Source of the DNA: Sorghum bicolor | Taxonomy: Eukaryota; Streptophyta; Magnoliopsida; Poales; Poaceae | DNA length: 64,000 nt | NCBI RefSeq assembly: GCF_000003195.3 | Contig: NW_018396400.1 | Coordinates: 236,708 to 300,707 of the forward strand | Direction: 5' to 3' | Shown: in pieces, positions 22,739 through 35,069 of the stretch | Position numbering within the stretch: the first letter of the stretch is position 1 | How the letters are laid out: each line of letters opens with the position of its first letter | Translations under genes and position numbers: made by a program | Notes under the pieces: generated by a model | What the model was told of the DNA's origin: nothing | Database searches by the model: none | What the model saw: only the letters and a program-made list of their open reading frames with translations

Positions 22739-24772
22739 ATGGATAGGTTCGCCGATGATGGAAAATTAGGCCAGGGATTCACATCGGCCGATGATCTAGT
22801 AGAGGTAGATATATGTAGTGGTAATAAGCCTAGACCCACTTTTATTAGTGCTAAATTAGATTCTGAGTGTAAGCAACAATTAACCAATTTGTTAAAGGAA
22901 TATAGAGATTGCTTTGCTTGGGATTATACTGAGATGCCTGGTTTGGACCGATCAATTGTTGAACATCGGTTACCTATCAAGTCTGGATTTTGGCCACATC
23001 AGCAGCCGGCTCGCCGATGTAATCCTAATATCCTCCCTGATATTAAGGCCGAAATCACCAAACTTATTGAAGCCAAGTTTATTCGGCAGTGTCGGTATGC
23101 CGAATGGATTTCCAATGTTGTTCCGGTCTACAAGAAGAACGGGAAGCTTCGGGTCTGCATTGATTTTAGGAATCTCAATAAAGCTACGCCGATGGATGGA
23201 TACCCAATGCCAGTTGCCGATCTGCTAGTTGACGCCGTGGCTGGGCATCGGGTTATTAGCTTTATGGATGGCAATGCAGGATACAATCAAATATTCATGG
23301 CTGAAGAAGATATTCCAAAGACCGCATTCAGATGCCCTGGTCATGTTGGATTGTTTGAATGGATAGTTATGACCTTTGGTTTAAAGAATGCTGGTGCTAC
23401 TTATCAAAGGGCCATGAATTTTATATTTCATGAGTTCATCGGCAAGCTGGTGGAAATTTATATTGATGATATGGTGGTTAAGTCTGGAGATTTCACAAAG
23501 CATCTTGCCGATTTGCGAAAGGTGTTGGAATGCACAAGGAAGCATGGTTTGAAAATGAATCCCAATAAGTGTGCATTTGGTGTATCGGCAGGACAATTTC
23601 TTGGTTTCATGGTGCACCAACGGGGGATTGAAATTAGTCGAAGATCTATTGATGCCATTAATAAGATAGTGGCCCCTACCAACAAGACCGAGCTCCAGTC
23701 CTTGATCGGCAAGGTAAATTTTATCAGAAGGTTTATATCTAATTTGTCTGGTAAAATTCGTGCTTTCAGTCCTCTTCTTAAGCTAAAGGCCGATCAAGAG
23801 TTTGTTTGGGGAAAGGAACAGTAGTTGGCTCTGGATGAAATCAAGAATTATTTAGTGAATCCTCCAGTTCTAATTCCACCTCAGCAAGGGAAGCCCTTCA
23901 GATTGTATTTGTCTACCGATGGGATGGTCATCGGTTCGGCTTTAATTCAAGAGTTTGAAGGAAAGGAGCGTGTAATTTATTATTTAAGCAGGAGGTTGAT
24001 TGATGCTGAGACCAGGTATTCGGCTATTGAGAAACTGTGCTTGTGCTTATTTTTCTCTTGTATCAAGTTAAGGCACTACTTGTTATCGGCCGAATGCACT
24101 GTTATTTGCAAGGATGATGTGGTCCGGTACATGCTGTCCATGCCGATTATGAGTGGCAGGATCGGTAAATGGATTTTGGCGCTGTCGGAGTTCGATCTGC
24201 GTTATGAATCGGCTAAGGCAGTTAAAGGGCAGATTATGGCCAATTTTGTAACTCAACATTGCGGTACAGTGGAGGCTTTGGAAATTGTACCTTGGACGTT
24301 GTTCTTTGATGGATCCACATGTGACCGGGGGGCAGGAATCGGTATAGTATTAATTTCCCCTCGGGGGAGGAGGTATGAGTTTTCCTTGCCGATTGTTGCC
24401 ACGTCGACGAATAATCAGGCTGAGTATCAAGCTTTAATAAAGGGATTGGAATTGTTGAGGGAAGTTCATGCTGATGCTGTTGAGGTCTTCGAAGATTCTA
24501 TGTTGGTTATAAATCAATTGGCTAGAAGCTATGAATGCCGAAGTGAAGTTCTCATAACTTATTACGAGCAGAGTATGCAATTATTGAAGGAATTCAAGGA
24601 TTTCCGATTAGAGTATGTTCCTCGATTGCATAATGAAGAGGCCAATCGGTTGGCTCAGCATGCCTCGGGATATCAGCCTATGATTGATGCAATATCGGCG
24701 ATTGGTGCCGATGATTGGAGAAAAGAAATCGTTGATTATTTGAAAGATCCATCTAAGAGAGTTGAAAGGTGA
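22739..24772 (+). pseudogene. pol: Reverse transcriptase and two RNase H domains of element C
   Basis: Reverse transcriptase (22739-23821) shows WISNVVPVYKKNGKLRVCID, FMDGNAGYNQI, FGLKNAGATYQR and the catalytic YIDDMV. TAG at 23822-23824 is in frame and is followed by the Gypsy RNase H (LYLSTDGMVIGSAL) and then the extra archaeal-type RNase H, with FFDGSTCDRGAGIGIVL, NNQAEYQAL and EDSMLVINQL. At the last acidic position of this second domain the residue is Asn (EEANRLA) rather than the usual Asp. The frame ends at TGA 24770-24772, after which integrase continues in the same frame. The second RNase H assigns the element to the Tat lineage. Confidence 0.88.
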
Positions 24773-25972
24773 GTTCAGTTTCAAGCCACCAAGTATGTGC
24801 TCCTCGAAGATGAATTGTACTATCGAACTATTGATGGGATTCTTCTCCGATGCTTGGGTGATGATGAAGCTAGAAGTTTGATGGGAGAAATCCATGAAGG
24901 GGTATGTGGAGCACATCAGTCCGCTTTCAAGATGAAGTGGATGATTAGGAGGAAGGGATATTATTGGCCGACTATACTTGAGGATTGCTGTAAATATTTC
25001 AAAGGGTGTCAAGGGTGTCAAAAGTTTGGTAATATTCAAAGGGCGCCTGCATCGGCTATGAATCCTATTATAAAGCCTTGGCCGTTCCGAGGATGGGTTA
25101 TTGATTTGATCGGCCAGATTTATCCACCATCTAGCAAGGGGCATAAGTTTATTGTAGTTGCCACCGATTATTTCACTAAATGGGTTGAAGCTATTCCTTT
25201 GAAAAAAGTCACATCGGCCAATATGATTGATTTTGTGAAAGAGCATATCATTTACCGATTTGGGATTCCTCAAACAATTACTACCGATCAGGGCACTATG
25301 TTCACATCAGGGGAGTTTGATGAATTCGCAATCGGTATGGGGATTAAAGTGTTAAACTCTTCTCCTTACTATGCTCAAGCTAATGGGCAGGCCGAGGCGT
25401 CTAACAAAGGAATTATCAAGCTTATCAAACGAAAAATTGAAGAAAATCCTAAGCGGTGGCACACATTGTTAAATGAAGCATTATGGTCCTATCGAATGGC
25501 TTGTCATGGATCAACCAAGGTTTTACCCTATCAGTTGGTGTATGGACATGATGCAGTGTTGCCTTGGGAAATTAAGGCTGGATCTAGGCGACTATCTTTT
25601 CAAGATCAATTGGCTGCCGATGATTATGCCACTTTGATGACCGATGAGTTAGATGATCTAGCAGGACATCGGTTAAAGGCTTTAATGAGTATAGAAGAAA
25701 ATAAGAAGAGAGTTGCTAGATGGTATGACAAGAAAGTGAAGGCTAAGGAGTTTGCCGATGGAGACTTAGTGTGGAAATTAATTTTACCGATCGGGACTAA
25801 AAGTTCAAAGTTTGGAAAGTGGTCTCCTAATTGGGAGGGTCCCTATCGGATAAGTCGATCGGCTCCTGGTAACGCCTACATTTTAGAAACTCTCGAAGGA
25901 GTTGAATTTCCCAGAGCATTAAATGGCAAATATTTAAAGAAGTACTACCCCAGCATATGGGTCGATGCATAA
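24773..25972 (+). pseudogene. pol: Integrase of element C
   Basis: In frame with the preceding segment across a single TGA. The zinc-binding region (EIHEGVCGAHQS ... CKYFKGCQGCQKFG) is followed by the catalytic core with Asp in VIDLIGQIY, Asp in TTDQGTMF and Glu in NGQAEASNKG, all kept. The C-terminal part ends in a beta-rich KWSPNWEGPYRI region typical of Gypsy integrases; no chromodomain is seen, as usual for Tat. Stop TAA at 25970-25972. It would insert the cDNA into the genome. It is listed as a pseudogene because the upstream breaks prevent translation as part of Gag-Pol. Confidence 0.88.
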
Positions 25973-26273
25973 AAGTTTAAATGCCGATAACACTCCTATT
26001 GGCTGGATTAAAATGTATCTGGGGCCGGATTTAATGTTTCAAAAGATGCCGATAACAATCCTATCGGCTAGACTAAACGTCAAGAAGGCTGGGAAGCAGA
26101 GAGAAGCAAGTATCTTGCCGATGAAGGGCTCATATGTTTAGCAGCGCTTCGATGGCCGATATGGCACGTAGGCGGATTTGGTTGGCTGCTTCTATTTCTT
26201 TAATGTCTTCATCAGCAGAACCTTCTATCGGCTTCAACTTCTTCAGCTACAATGCTTTGCGACCATGGGCATT
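25973..26273. other. Spacer between pol and antisense gene of element C
   Basis: About 300 bp without a coding signal. It would be the 3' non-coding region of the antisense gene. It includes GCCGAT/ATCGGC at least six times. Confidence 0.6.
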
Positions 26274-29260
26274 TCACTCTTGCTCAAGGAGTCTGATGGT
26301 TTCTGGCAATTGATTCTCTTCCTGTTGGGCTTGGGATAGGGCATCCTCCACTTGCTTGAGTTCTGCCAATAGGGCTTCTCGTTTTGCCGATAGGTCAGAG
26401 ATCTTCTGCTTCAGTGTGTCTCCAAAGGATTTCAGAATGCCGATGTTCTTGTGCTTCTCATCGGTCAGGAGCTTTTCTTTCATCATCTCCTCAGAAAGTT
26501 GGGTCTGAGCAGCTCTATCGGCAAGGCGTTGGGCAGCTTTCTGATACTGCAGCTGACGACTCTCCAGATGTGCGGCCTGGAAGAGGATTTCTTCAGCATC
26601 GGTAGGAATCTGGCCTCTGAGGGTTTTGAACAGAGCCTTGGCCAGGTCAGAGTTATCGACCAGTTGAGCCGTGTCTTGATGGAGGAGAGCCGACAGTTCT
26701 TCCAACTTTGCCCTGATCTCTGCCGATGCGATCCCAACTGCCCGGGAGGAACTTGCTTCCTCACCTTCATCTTGAGAGATGTCAATGGCAAAGGAAAATA
26801 GGCTGTTGGGAGAATCCTGTTCCTGAAAAGGAAAACAAAGTGAGTCATTCTATGGTTAGAGCATCGGCAAATAATACTGATGGAGATTGGATGGCTTACT
26901 TGCTTCAAGGCAATCTCTCGCCTTTGACTGGAAAATGCCGATGAAGCCACGGGTTGATCGGCCAGAGTTGCCGATGGAACTACGTCAGCTGAAAGTTAAC
27001 AGAAGGGGTTATAAGGCCAAAAAAGAATAAGTTCATCGACAGTAATGTTATAAAAGTGTGTTACCTTGAGGAGGGACGATGCTTGTCTGGATTGAAGAAA
27101 CTACCGATGATATGATTGAACCTGCCGGATCGGTAGTTTGCTCGCCTACCTCGGCTGATGTGTCTTCTGGCTGGGGTGCTTCTAATTGGGGTTCTTCTAG
27201 CTGGGGTTCTTCCGCTTGTGGTGCTTCTTGCGGTTGAGGAGGAGATGGTACTTGCTGAGTCTCTGTTTCTGGGGGAGAAGGAGAGGATTCCACCGGAATG
27301 GGAGATACCAGAGGAGGAGGAGGAGTTGCTACTCTCTGGCGCTTCGCCTGTGCTCTGGTACTCTTGGCACCCTTTCTCTTTTGCTAGCTGGATTGGGGGG
27401 CATCGGCACCTTTGCTTTTGGTCCTTGTCGATGCACTGGTTTGCTGATACAGAAAAGAAAATTTGTGAGTACCAATGTAGCAGATGTAAAAGGAAGATCG
27501 GTATAAATGAAGAGGTTTGGCAATTACCTTGAAAGCCTGTGCTAGAGTGGAAGCAGCTACCGATGGTGATGTCTGAGTTCTCCTGGTGGTAACTTTCTTG
27601 AGGCGTATGCCTCGATGCACGATGGCGGCCAGGGTAGGAGCGTTGTGGCCGATTGAAGAGATGGGACCTGATGCAAACAGATCAATCGGCTTGCCACTTC
27701 TACTGACCGATGGAGGGGTGTTATCAACCTGCAAAACGGTACAAAAGTAAATCACCGATGGAAATGAAATTGGGAGAATTGAAACATCGGTTTAAAGACA
27801 CTTACAGTATCATTGGGGACTTTGTACTCGGGATCGATCATACCACGGTACGTGAGGGCCGATTTGTAGAATAGATGCTCCTTCCATTCTGCCCACCACT
27901 GCTTGTACGCTTGAGTGATGAAGGCGGCTGGAACCCACTCCGATAAGTCTACGTCTGTATCGGCACCCGATGGCAGTTGGGCTACTCGAATCCATTCAAG
28001 GAGGCTGGTGATGGTTTCCCTGGGCTTTATCACATCGGCATAACAGAGTGCAATCGGCAGCTGGCCGAAAGCTAACTGATGAGCTAGTGCCAATGGATTG
28101 TAGAACTCATAAGTCTGGGGGGAGGTTTTCCCACTACCAAAGAAGGTCACCGGTATGACTCTGGGAGTCACCAATGCCATCATTACTTCGTTGTCCTTGT
28201 CAAGAGCATCGTTGAACGGGTTGAAAACTAGAGGAAACATAGTGTCTGGGTCATCATAAGCCAACCATGCTCGCTCATCTCTGGCCAAACCTTCGTACAA
28301 GGTTTGGAAGAATCGGCTAACTTGATCTGGATTACCCCCTGTACCAGGCAGAACTATGACAGCTTCACCGAAGTTCAAGGGAGGGTGTGTTGCCGATTCT
28401 TCTTCATCCAGTACATAGTCCTCGGCTATGTCCCTTGGAAAGCGCTGTGCAAAGAGGTCGAACTCAAGGCGCTTGTGCATGTGGAGGCTGAGCCACATGT
28501 TGATGAACCACCAAGGACCTCCTAAGTTACCGATAGACTGGCCGAGTAGGAGTTTCCTCGTTACTTGGTGGAGGAGGTGATAGGCTGCTCCGAGCAGGTA
28601 TCGGCCGAGGGGGAATCGGCCACCATTGGCCAGATTTTCTGCTGCTGCTAGGTAAACGGAGGTTGGTCCTGCTGATCGGCCGCAAAAAACGAACTTATCT
28701 AACCACATGTTCAAGAAGCAGGTCTGCTCTTTTATGTTGACAGGGCTTGTTCGGCTGTATTTCTGGATGTACCCTGACCAACCGCCGATAGCACGAGTTT
28801 CTACCTTGGCCTTGGGTTTGGTATCGAAGAAATGGGTGCTATCGGCAGAAGATACATCTAGGCCAGTAAGCATGGCCACATCGGCAAGTGTAGGGGAAGC
28901 AGGGCCGTGGCCAAAGACAAAGGCATTGAGTGTGTCTGACCAGAAGTATGATACAGCTATCAACAGTGATTCATTCCTATGCATATCGGCAATGGACAAC
29001 CTAATGTATTGGTCTAGCTTTCTATCGCCCCATTGGACTTCATTTGAGTTACTGACCCTCAAAAACCAATCCGTCCATCCTACAGTAGGGCTGGGCCAAG
29101 AACGGAAAGTATCCTTCCACAGATCCAAAGAAAAGTTCTCGGTCCTAAAAGGAATCCTGTTGGTTTCTGCGTTAATGAGATCGGTTGGATCTGGATCCCC
29201 TAACGGGCCAAGGCATTGAAGGTGTGGTTGATCGGTGGGGATGACAATTTTGTTAGACAT
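26274..29260 (-). pseudogene. Five-exon antisense gene of element C, plant-mobile-domain-like
   Basis: On the minus strand I resolve exons 29260-27806, 27728-27528, 27443-27065, 26988-26900 and 26816-26274. All four introns are GT-AG (donors GTAAG, GTAAT, GTAAC, GTAAG) and the phases (0, 0, 1, 0) join into one frame of 889 codons including the stop. Start is ATG 29260. Exon 1 resembles the plant mobile domain (PF10536, aminotransferase-like): tryptophan-rich N-terminus, then LADVAMLTGLDV and GPWWFINMWLSLHMH. Exons 2-3 are basic and then Pro/Glu-rich, and exon 5 is a Gln/Glu/Leu-rich coiled coil. One in-frame TAG at 27384-27386 (exon 3) is the only break. Antisense genes in this place are known for Tat elements such as maize Grande; their function is unknown. 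Exon 5 has a tandem acceptor; only the second AG keeps frame. Confidence 0.8.
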
Positions 29261-29560
29261 TTCCTAGTGGTTTTGGAGGTAGAGAAAAAAAACACAAAGA
29301 AAGGAAAAGAAAATGTTCAGTAAGATGGATTGTGGATGAACAGGGGTGCGAGAAAAAGTACAAGAGATGGAGTGAAGAACTGACCTCAGGAACGATGAAG
29401 TTGACGGCCATCTTGCCACGGGGAGGATGATTGAGGGCTTCGAAGTTGGTGAAGAAAGGACTTCGTCGGAGATCTTGGGGATCTTGAATAGCGCCGCCGC
29501 CGGGAAAGTAAAGTTGGGGTTGTGGAATGATGTGATGGAGAAGGAGTACCCGAGAAGGAA

Positions 29561-29570
29561 CTATTTATAG
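29561..29570 (-). promoter_or_regulatory. Candidate promoter of the element C antisense gene
   Basis: CTATAAATAG on the minus strand lies about 300 bp upstream of the antisense ATG at 29260, facing it. Position and orientation fit a core promoter for the antisense gene rather than for the LTR transcript. Confidence 0.55.
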
Positions 29571-30048
29571 GACAAAACGGGCAAGGGTAAAATTGACTTA
29601 TCTCTTCGCCGTATCCGTGAAATCCGAGGGTACTCAGGTAGATATGGTAACTGTTCGCGCGGTAATCAAGGGATTGTGCAGTTGATTTGACAGGAAGCGG
29701 TCATTATCCAGAGATATTTTACTGCGTGGGATCTCTAGGTCGGTCCATCGGCAGCACCTTGTAACGGTCATATTGCCGATAGGCGAATAAAGTGGAGATA
29801 GCCGTTTGGGAGGATAAGATATGGACGTCCTGGTCAGCACATCGGCAAGTCCCTGTGAAGGTAATATTGCCGATGCGCGACTAAAATGGAAATGTCCGTT
29901 TGGAAAGTTGAGGATTCTGAGGAATCTGCGGAAGAATCAAATCAAAGTTGTTCAGATTAAGGCTGTCGGTTACCAGATTGGGAGCATTAATTGCGGAAAG
30001 GCATCATTACTGTAGAGAATTTCGGAGCATTAATGATTTCATACTCCG
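29571..30048. other. Element C 3' non-coding region
   Basis: About 480 bp between the antisense promoter and the polypurine tract, with no coding signal. It includes several TTGCCGAT/ATCGGCAA sites. It may hold upstream elements of the antisense promoter. Confidence 0.5.
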
Positions 30049-30063
30049 AAATTGGGGGGCATG
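30049..30063 (+). other. Polypurine tract of element C
   Basis: AAATTGGGGGGC, followed by ATG, lies directly before the 3' LTR start TGTTGACACC at 30064. Confidence 0.75.
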
Positions 30064-30758
30064 TGTTGACACCGTTTTTGGGCACGTGTCCATGATTGGA
30101 AAAGTATGGGTCGGCAAGATAAGACGGCAGTGCTTGATCTACAGGATGAGTTGCCGATCAGGATGGTTGCCGATGGAGGGATGGTTGAATTTGACTAAGT
30201 CCATAAGTGGTGATGTGTCTGCGCCGATGGCTACGACAAGGGAGTCTGCCGATGATATGGGGGAAGAATCTGGAAGTTGCCGATCGGTTTGTGGAGGTGT
30301 TCCAGCTTGTCATGGGGGGATAGTTTTATGTTTTCCTTAGTTATTTAAATCGTTTTGTATACGGATTCTGTGTAATTTGGAATTCGAGTTCTAGTCGTGT
30401 CTGGTTGTAGCTCTTTGAGCAGGATATAAATGTAGACCCTAGGGCCTTGTAATGAGATATCGATCAATCAATCAAACACTAGTTTTTACTCATATTCCAG
30501 CATCTACTTTTTCGACGACTTCGTCATATTTTCCTTTTTTACTACGAGTTCTTAGGAATTCGTCAACTTGAGCTCGGCGTATTCTCGAGTTCCGCGTGAG
30601 TACCTCTTGGCTGTGACATCCGGGCGCATCGCTGTTGTCAGGACCAAAGTATTCGAGTTACCACCTTTGCCGATAGTAAGGTCAAATCGGCTGGCACGCC
30701 TTCACGTTTGAATCGGGTATTAGCCCTTTGTGTTTGCAGATCCGCTTTTGCACCAACA
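30064..30758 (+). repeat. Element C 3' LTR (695 bp)
   Basis: It runs from TGTTGACACC to GCACCAACA and is about 97% identical to the 5' LTR by eye, with one single-base length difference in a T run. It retains the canonical TG...CA ends. Target duplication GCATC follows at 30759-30763. Confidence 0.93.
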
Positions 30759-33700
30759 GCATCCAAATTGATTTCTAAGCATGTGGTATGTACCATGCAA
30801 ACTGTGCACCTATCTTACATCAAGATTAGCACTATCTCAAAAGAGACCGAACCAAGCTTCCACTCAGCCTCTTCACCCAGGAGTATCATCGGGTGCTTCC
30901 ACAATGGTTTCTGAGCCTATGGTGCATTAGGTGCAAACAATGCACCTATCTTGCACCAAAACTAATATTGTCTCCAAACAGACCGAAGCAAGATTCTATA
31001 TGACACACAATATCTAGGAGTAATATCGGGTGCATCGAAATTGATTTCCAAGCATATAGTACGTTCCCTGCAAACCGTGCACCTATCTTGCATCAAGATT
31101 AGCACTATCTCCAAACCGAGCTTCCAGTTGAGCCCCTTTACCTAGGAGTACTATCATGTGTGTCCAAAATGTTTCTTAGCCTATGGTGCGATAGGCACAA
31201 ACTGTGTACCTATCTTGCACCAAAACTAACTCTATCTCCAAAGAGAGCGAAGTGAGATTCTATATGACATATGTCATTAAGAGTTCTATTAGTTGTGTCT
31301 AAATTAATTTCTAAGCATATGATACGTTCCATGCAAACCAAGCACCTATCATGCATCAAGATTAGCACTATCTCCAAACAGACCAAACCGAGCTTCCACT
31401 TGAGCCTGTTCACCTAGGAGTATCATCGGGTGCTTCCACAATGGTCTTTGAGCCTATGTTGCATTAGGCGCAAACCATGCACCTATCTTGCATCGAAACT
31501 AACACTGTCTACAAATGTACTGGAGCGAGATTCCATATGACACACATCATCTAGGAGTTCTATTGGGTGCGTCCAAATTGATTTCTGAGCAGATGGTATG
31601 TTCCATGTAAACCGTGCATCTGTCTTGCTTCAAGATTAGCATTATCTTCGAATAGACCAAACCGAGCTTTCACTTGAGCCTCTTCACCTAGAAGTACCAT
31701 TGGCTGCTTGGACAATGGTTTCTGATCCTATGGTGCATTAGTTGCAAACCGTGCACCTATCTTGCAACGAAACTCACACTGTCTCCATACAGACCAAAGC
31801 GAGATTCCATATGACACACGTCATTTAGGAGATCTATAGGGTGCTTCCAAATTGACTTCCGAGCATATGGTACATTCCATGCAAACCATCCACCTACCTT
31901 GCATCAAGATTAGCACTATCTCCAAACTGAGCGTCCACTTGAGCCCCTTTACCTAAGAGTACCATCGCGTGCGTCCAAAATCTACCTATCTTGCACTAAA
32001 ACTAACACTATCTCGAAAGAGACCGAAGTGAGATTCTATATGATACATGTCATCTAGGAGTTCCATCGGGTGCCTCCAAATAGATTTCTAAGCATATGCT
32101 ACGTTCCATGCAATTCGTGCACCTATCATGCATCAAGATTAGTACTATCTCCAAACCAAGCTTCCACTTGAGCCCCTTTACCTAGGAGTACCATCTCGTA
32201 CGTCCAAAATGGTTTCTTAGTCTATGGTGCATTAGGCACAAACTGTGTACCTATCTTGCACCAAAACAAACTGTCTCCAAATAGACCGAAGCAAGATTCC
32301 ATATGACACTTGTCATCTGGGAGTTCTATTGGGTGCGTCTAATTGGATTTCTGAGCATATGGTACGTTCCATGCAAACCATGCACCTATCTTGCATCAAG
32401 ATTAGCACTATCTCCAAACAGATCGAACCGAGCTTCCACTTGAGCCTCTTGACCTAGGAGTATTATCGGGTGCTTCCACAATGGTTCCTGAGCTCATGGT
32501 GCATTATGCGCAAACCGTGCATCAATCTTGCACCTAGACTAACACTAACGCCAAACGGACCGAAGCGAGATTCCATATGACACATCATCTAGGAGTTCTA
32601 TCAGGTGCGTCAAAATTGTTTTCTGAGGATATGCTACGTTCTATGCAAACCGTACACCTATCTTGCATCAAGATTAGCACTATCTCCAAACAGACAGAAT
32701 CGAGCTTTCACTTGAGCCTCTTCACCTAGGTGTACCATCGGGAACTTCTACAACAGTTTGTGAGCCTATGGTGCACAGGGCATAAACAACGCACCTATCT
32801 TGCTCCGAAACTAATACTATCTCCAACTAGACCGAACCGAGATTCCATATGACACACATCATCTATTAGTTCCATCAGGTGCATCTAGCAGTTCCATCGG
32901 GTGTGTCCAAACGGATTTCTAAGCATATGGTACGTTCCATGCAAACCGTGCACCTATCTTCCACTTGAGCCTCTTCACCTAGGAGTATCATTGGGTGCTT
33001 CCACAATGGTTCTGAGCCTATGGTGCATTATGCGCAAACCGTGCACCAATCTTGCACCTAAACTAACACTATCTCCAAACAAACCGAAACAACATTCCAT
33101 ATGACACACATCATCTAGGAGTTCTATTGGGTGCATCCAAATTGATTTCTGAGAATATGGTACATTCCATGCAAACCGTACACCTATCTTGCATCAAGAT
33201 TAGCAGAATCTCCAAACAGACTGAATGGAGCTTTCACTTGAGCCTCTTCACCTAGGAGTACCATCGGGAACTTCCACAATGGTTTCTAAGCCTATGGTGC
33301 ACTGGGTGCAAATCATGCACCTATCTTGCACCGAAACTAATACTATCTCCAATTGGACTGAAGCGAGATTCCATATGACACACTTCATCTAGTAGTTCCA
33401 TCGGGTGCTTCTAGCAGTTCCATCGGGTGTGTCGAAATTGTTTTCTAAGCATATATGGTATGTTCCATGCAAACCATGCACCTATCTTGCATCAAGATTA
33501 GAACTATCTCCAAATAGACCGAACCAAGCTTCCACTTGAGCCTCTTCACCAAAGAGTGCCATCGGGTGCGTCCAAAATGGTTTCTTAGATTATGGTGCAT
33601 TAGGTGCAAACCATGCCCTATCTTACATCAAAACTAACACTATAACCAAATGGACTGAAGCAAGATTCCATATGACACACATCATCTAGGAGTTCTATCT

Positions 33701-35069
33701 GGTGTGTCCAAATTGATTTATGAGCATATGGTATCTTCCACGCAAACCATGAACCTATCTTGCCTTAAGATGAGCACTATCTCAAAACAGACCAAACCGA
33801 GCTTTCACTTGAGCCTCTTCACCTAGGAGTACTATCACGTGCTTCCACAATGATTTCTGACCCTATGGTGCATTAGGCGAAAACCATGCACCTATCTTGC
33901 ACTGAAACTAACTTTGTCTCTAAATAGATCAAAGCAAGACTCCATATGAGACACATCATCTAAGAGTTCCATTGGGTGTGTCCAATCTGATTTTTGAGCA
34001 TATGGTATGTTCCACGCAAACCATGCACCTATCTTACATTAAGATTAGCACTATCTCCAAGTAGACCGAACCAAGCTTCCACTTTAGCCTCTTCACCTAG
34101 GAGTATCATCGGGTGCTTCCACAATGGTTTCTGAGCCTATGGTGCATTAGGCGCAAACCGTGCACCTATCTTGCACCGAAACTAACATTGTCCCCGAACA
34201 GACCAAAGCGAGCTTCCATATGACACACATTATCTATGAGTTCTATCGGGTGCATCCAAATTGATTTCCCAGCATATAGTATGTTCCATGCAGACCGTGC
34301 ACCTATCTTGCATCAAGATTAGCACTATCTCCAAACCAAGCTTTCACTTGAGCCCCTTTATCTAGGAGTACCATCGCGTGCGTCCAAAATGGTTCCTTAG
34401 CCTATGGTGCATTAGGCACAAACCGTGCAGCTATGTTGCACCAAAACTAACACTATCTCCAAAGAGACCGAAGCGAGATTCTATATGACACATGTCATCA
34501 AGGAGTTCTATTGGGTGCGTCCAAATGGATTTTCTAAGCATATGGTATGTTCTATGCAAACCATGCACCTATCTTGCATCAAGATTAGTACTATCTCCAA
34601 ACAGATCGAACCGAGCTTCAACTTGAGCCTCTTCACCTAGGAGTATTATCGGGTGCTTCCACAATGGTTTCTGAGCTTATGGTGCATTATGCGCAAACCA
34701 TGCATCAATCTTGCACCTAAACTAACGCTGACTCCAAACGGACCGAAGCGAGATTCGATATGACACACATCATCTAGGAGTTCTATCAGGTACATCCAAA
34801 TTGATTTATGAGAATATGGTATGTTCCATGCAAACCCTACACCTATCTTGCACCAAGATTAGCACTATCTCCAACGTCCAAACAAACCAAACTGAGCTTT
34901 CACTTGAGGCTCTTCACCTAGGAGTACCATTGGGAACTTCCACAACGGTTTCTGAGCCTATGGTGCACTGGAAACAAACTATGCACCTATCTTGCACCGA
35001 AACTAATACTATCTCCAACTGGACCGAAGCGAGATTGCATATGACACACTTCATCTAGTAGTTCCATCG
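30759..35069. repeat. 137-bp centromere-type satellite, segment 3
   Basis: About 4.3 kb of alternating A/B monomers, more diverged than segment 5. Matching variant blocks recur about 1,660 bp apart (for example 33141 with 34801, and 33265 with 34930), near 12 monomers, and a local duplication of about four monomers (roughly 520 bp, near 32461 and 32980; 32880 and 33404) is visible. Short deletions are frequent near 31090-31180 and 31970. The first five bases are the element C target duplication and the last five (CATCG, 35065-35069) that of element D. No gene. Confidence 0.88.
35065..35069. other. Target-site duplication of element D (left copy)
   Basis: CATCG at 35065-35069 pairs with CATTG at 47182-47186, one substitution apart. 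The satellite continues in register across them (GTTCCATCG before, GGGTGCTTCTAGCAG after). Confidence 0.75.

Larger units (their letters stand above)
18352..30758 (+). mobile_element. Element C: complete Tat-type Gypsy retrotransposon (12.4 kb)
   Basis: The element has two LTRs of 696 and 695 bp, perfect 5-bp target duplications, primer-binding site, gag, protease, reverse transcriptase, RNase H, a second archaeal-type RNase H and integrase in Gypsy order, followed by a five-exon gene on the opposite strand and a polypurine tract. The second RNase H plus long 3' region with antisense gene point to the Tat lineage. The LTRs differ at about 20 sites by eye (near 3%), so the insertion is fairly recent. 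Gag-pol is broken by four TAG, one TGA and two frameshifts, so this copy is not autonomous. The hexamer GCCGAT/ATCGGC is strongly over-represented throughout. Confidence 0.93.

Noticed and set aside
18352..30758. Centromere-specific CRM retrotransposon
   Set aside because: The integrase C-terminus lacks a CR motif or chromodomain and a second RNase H is present, which fits Tat rather than CRM.
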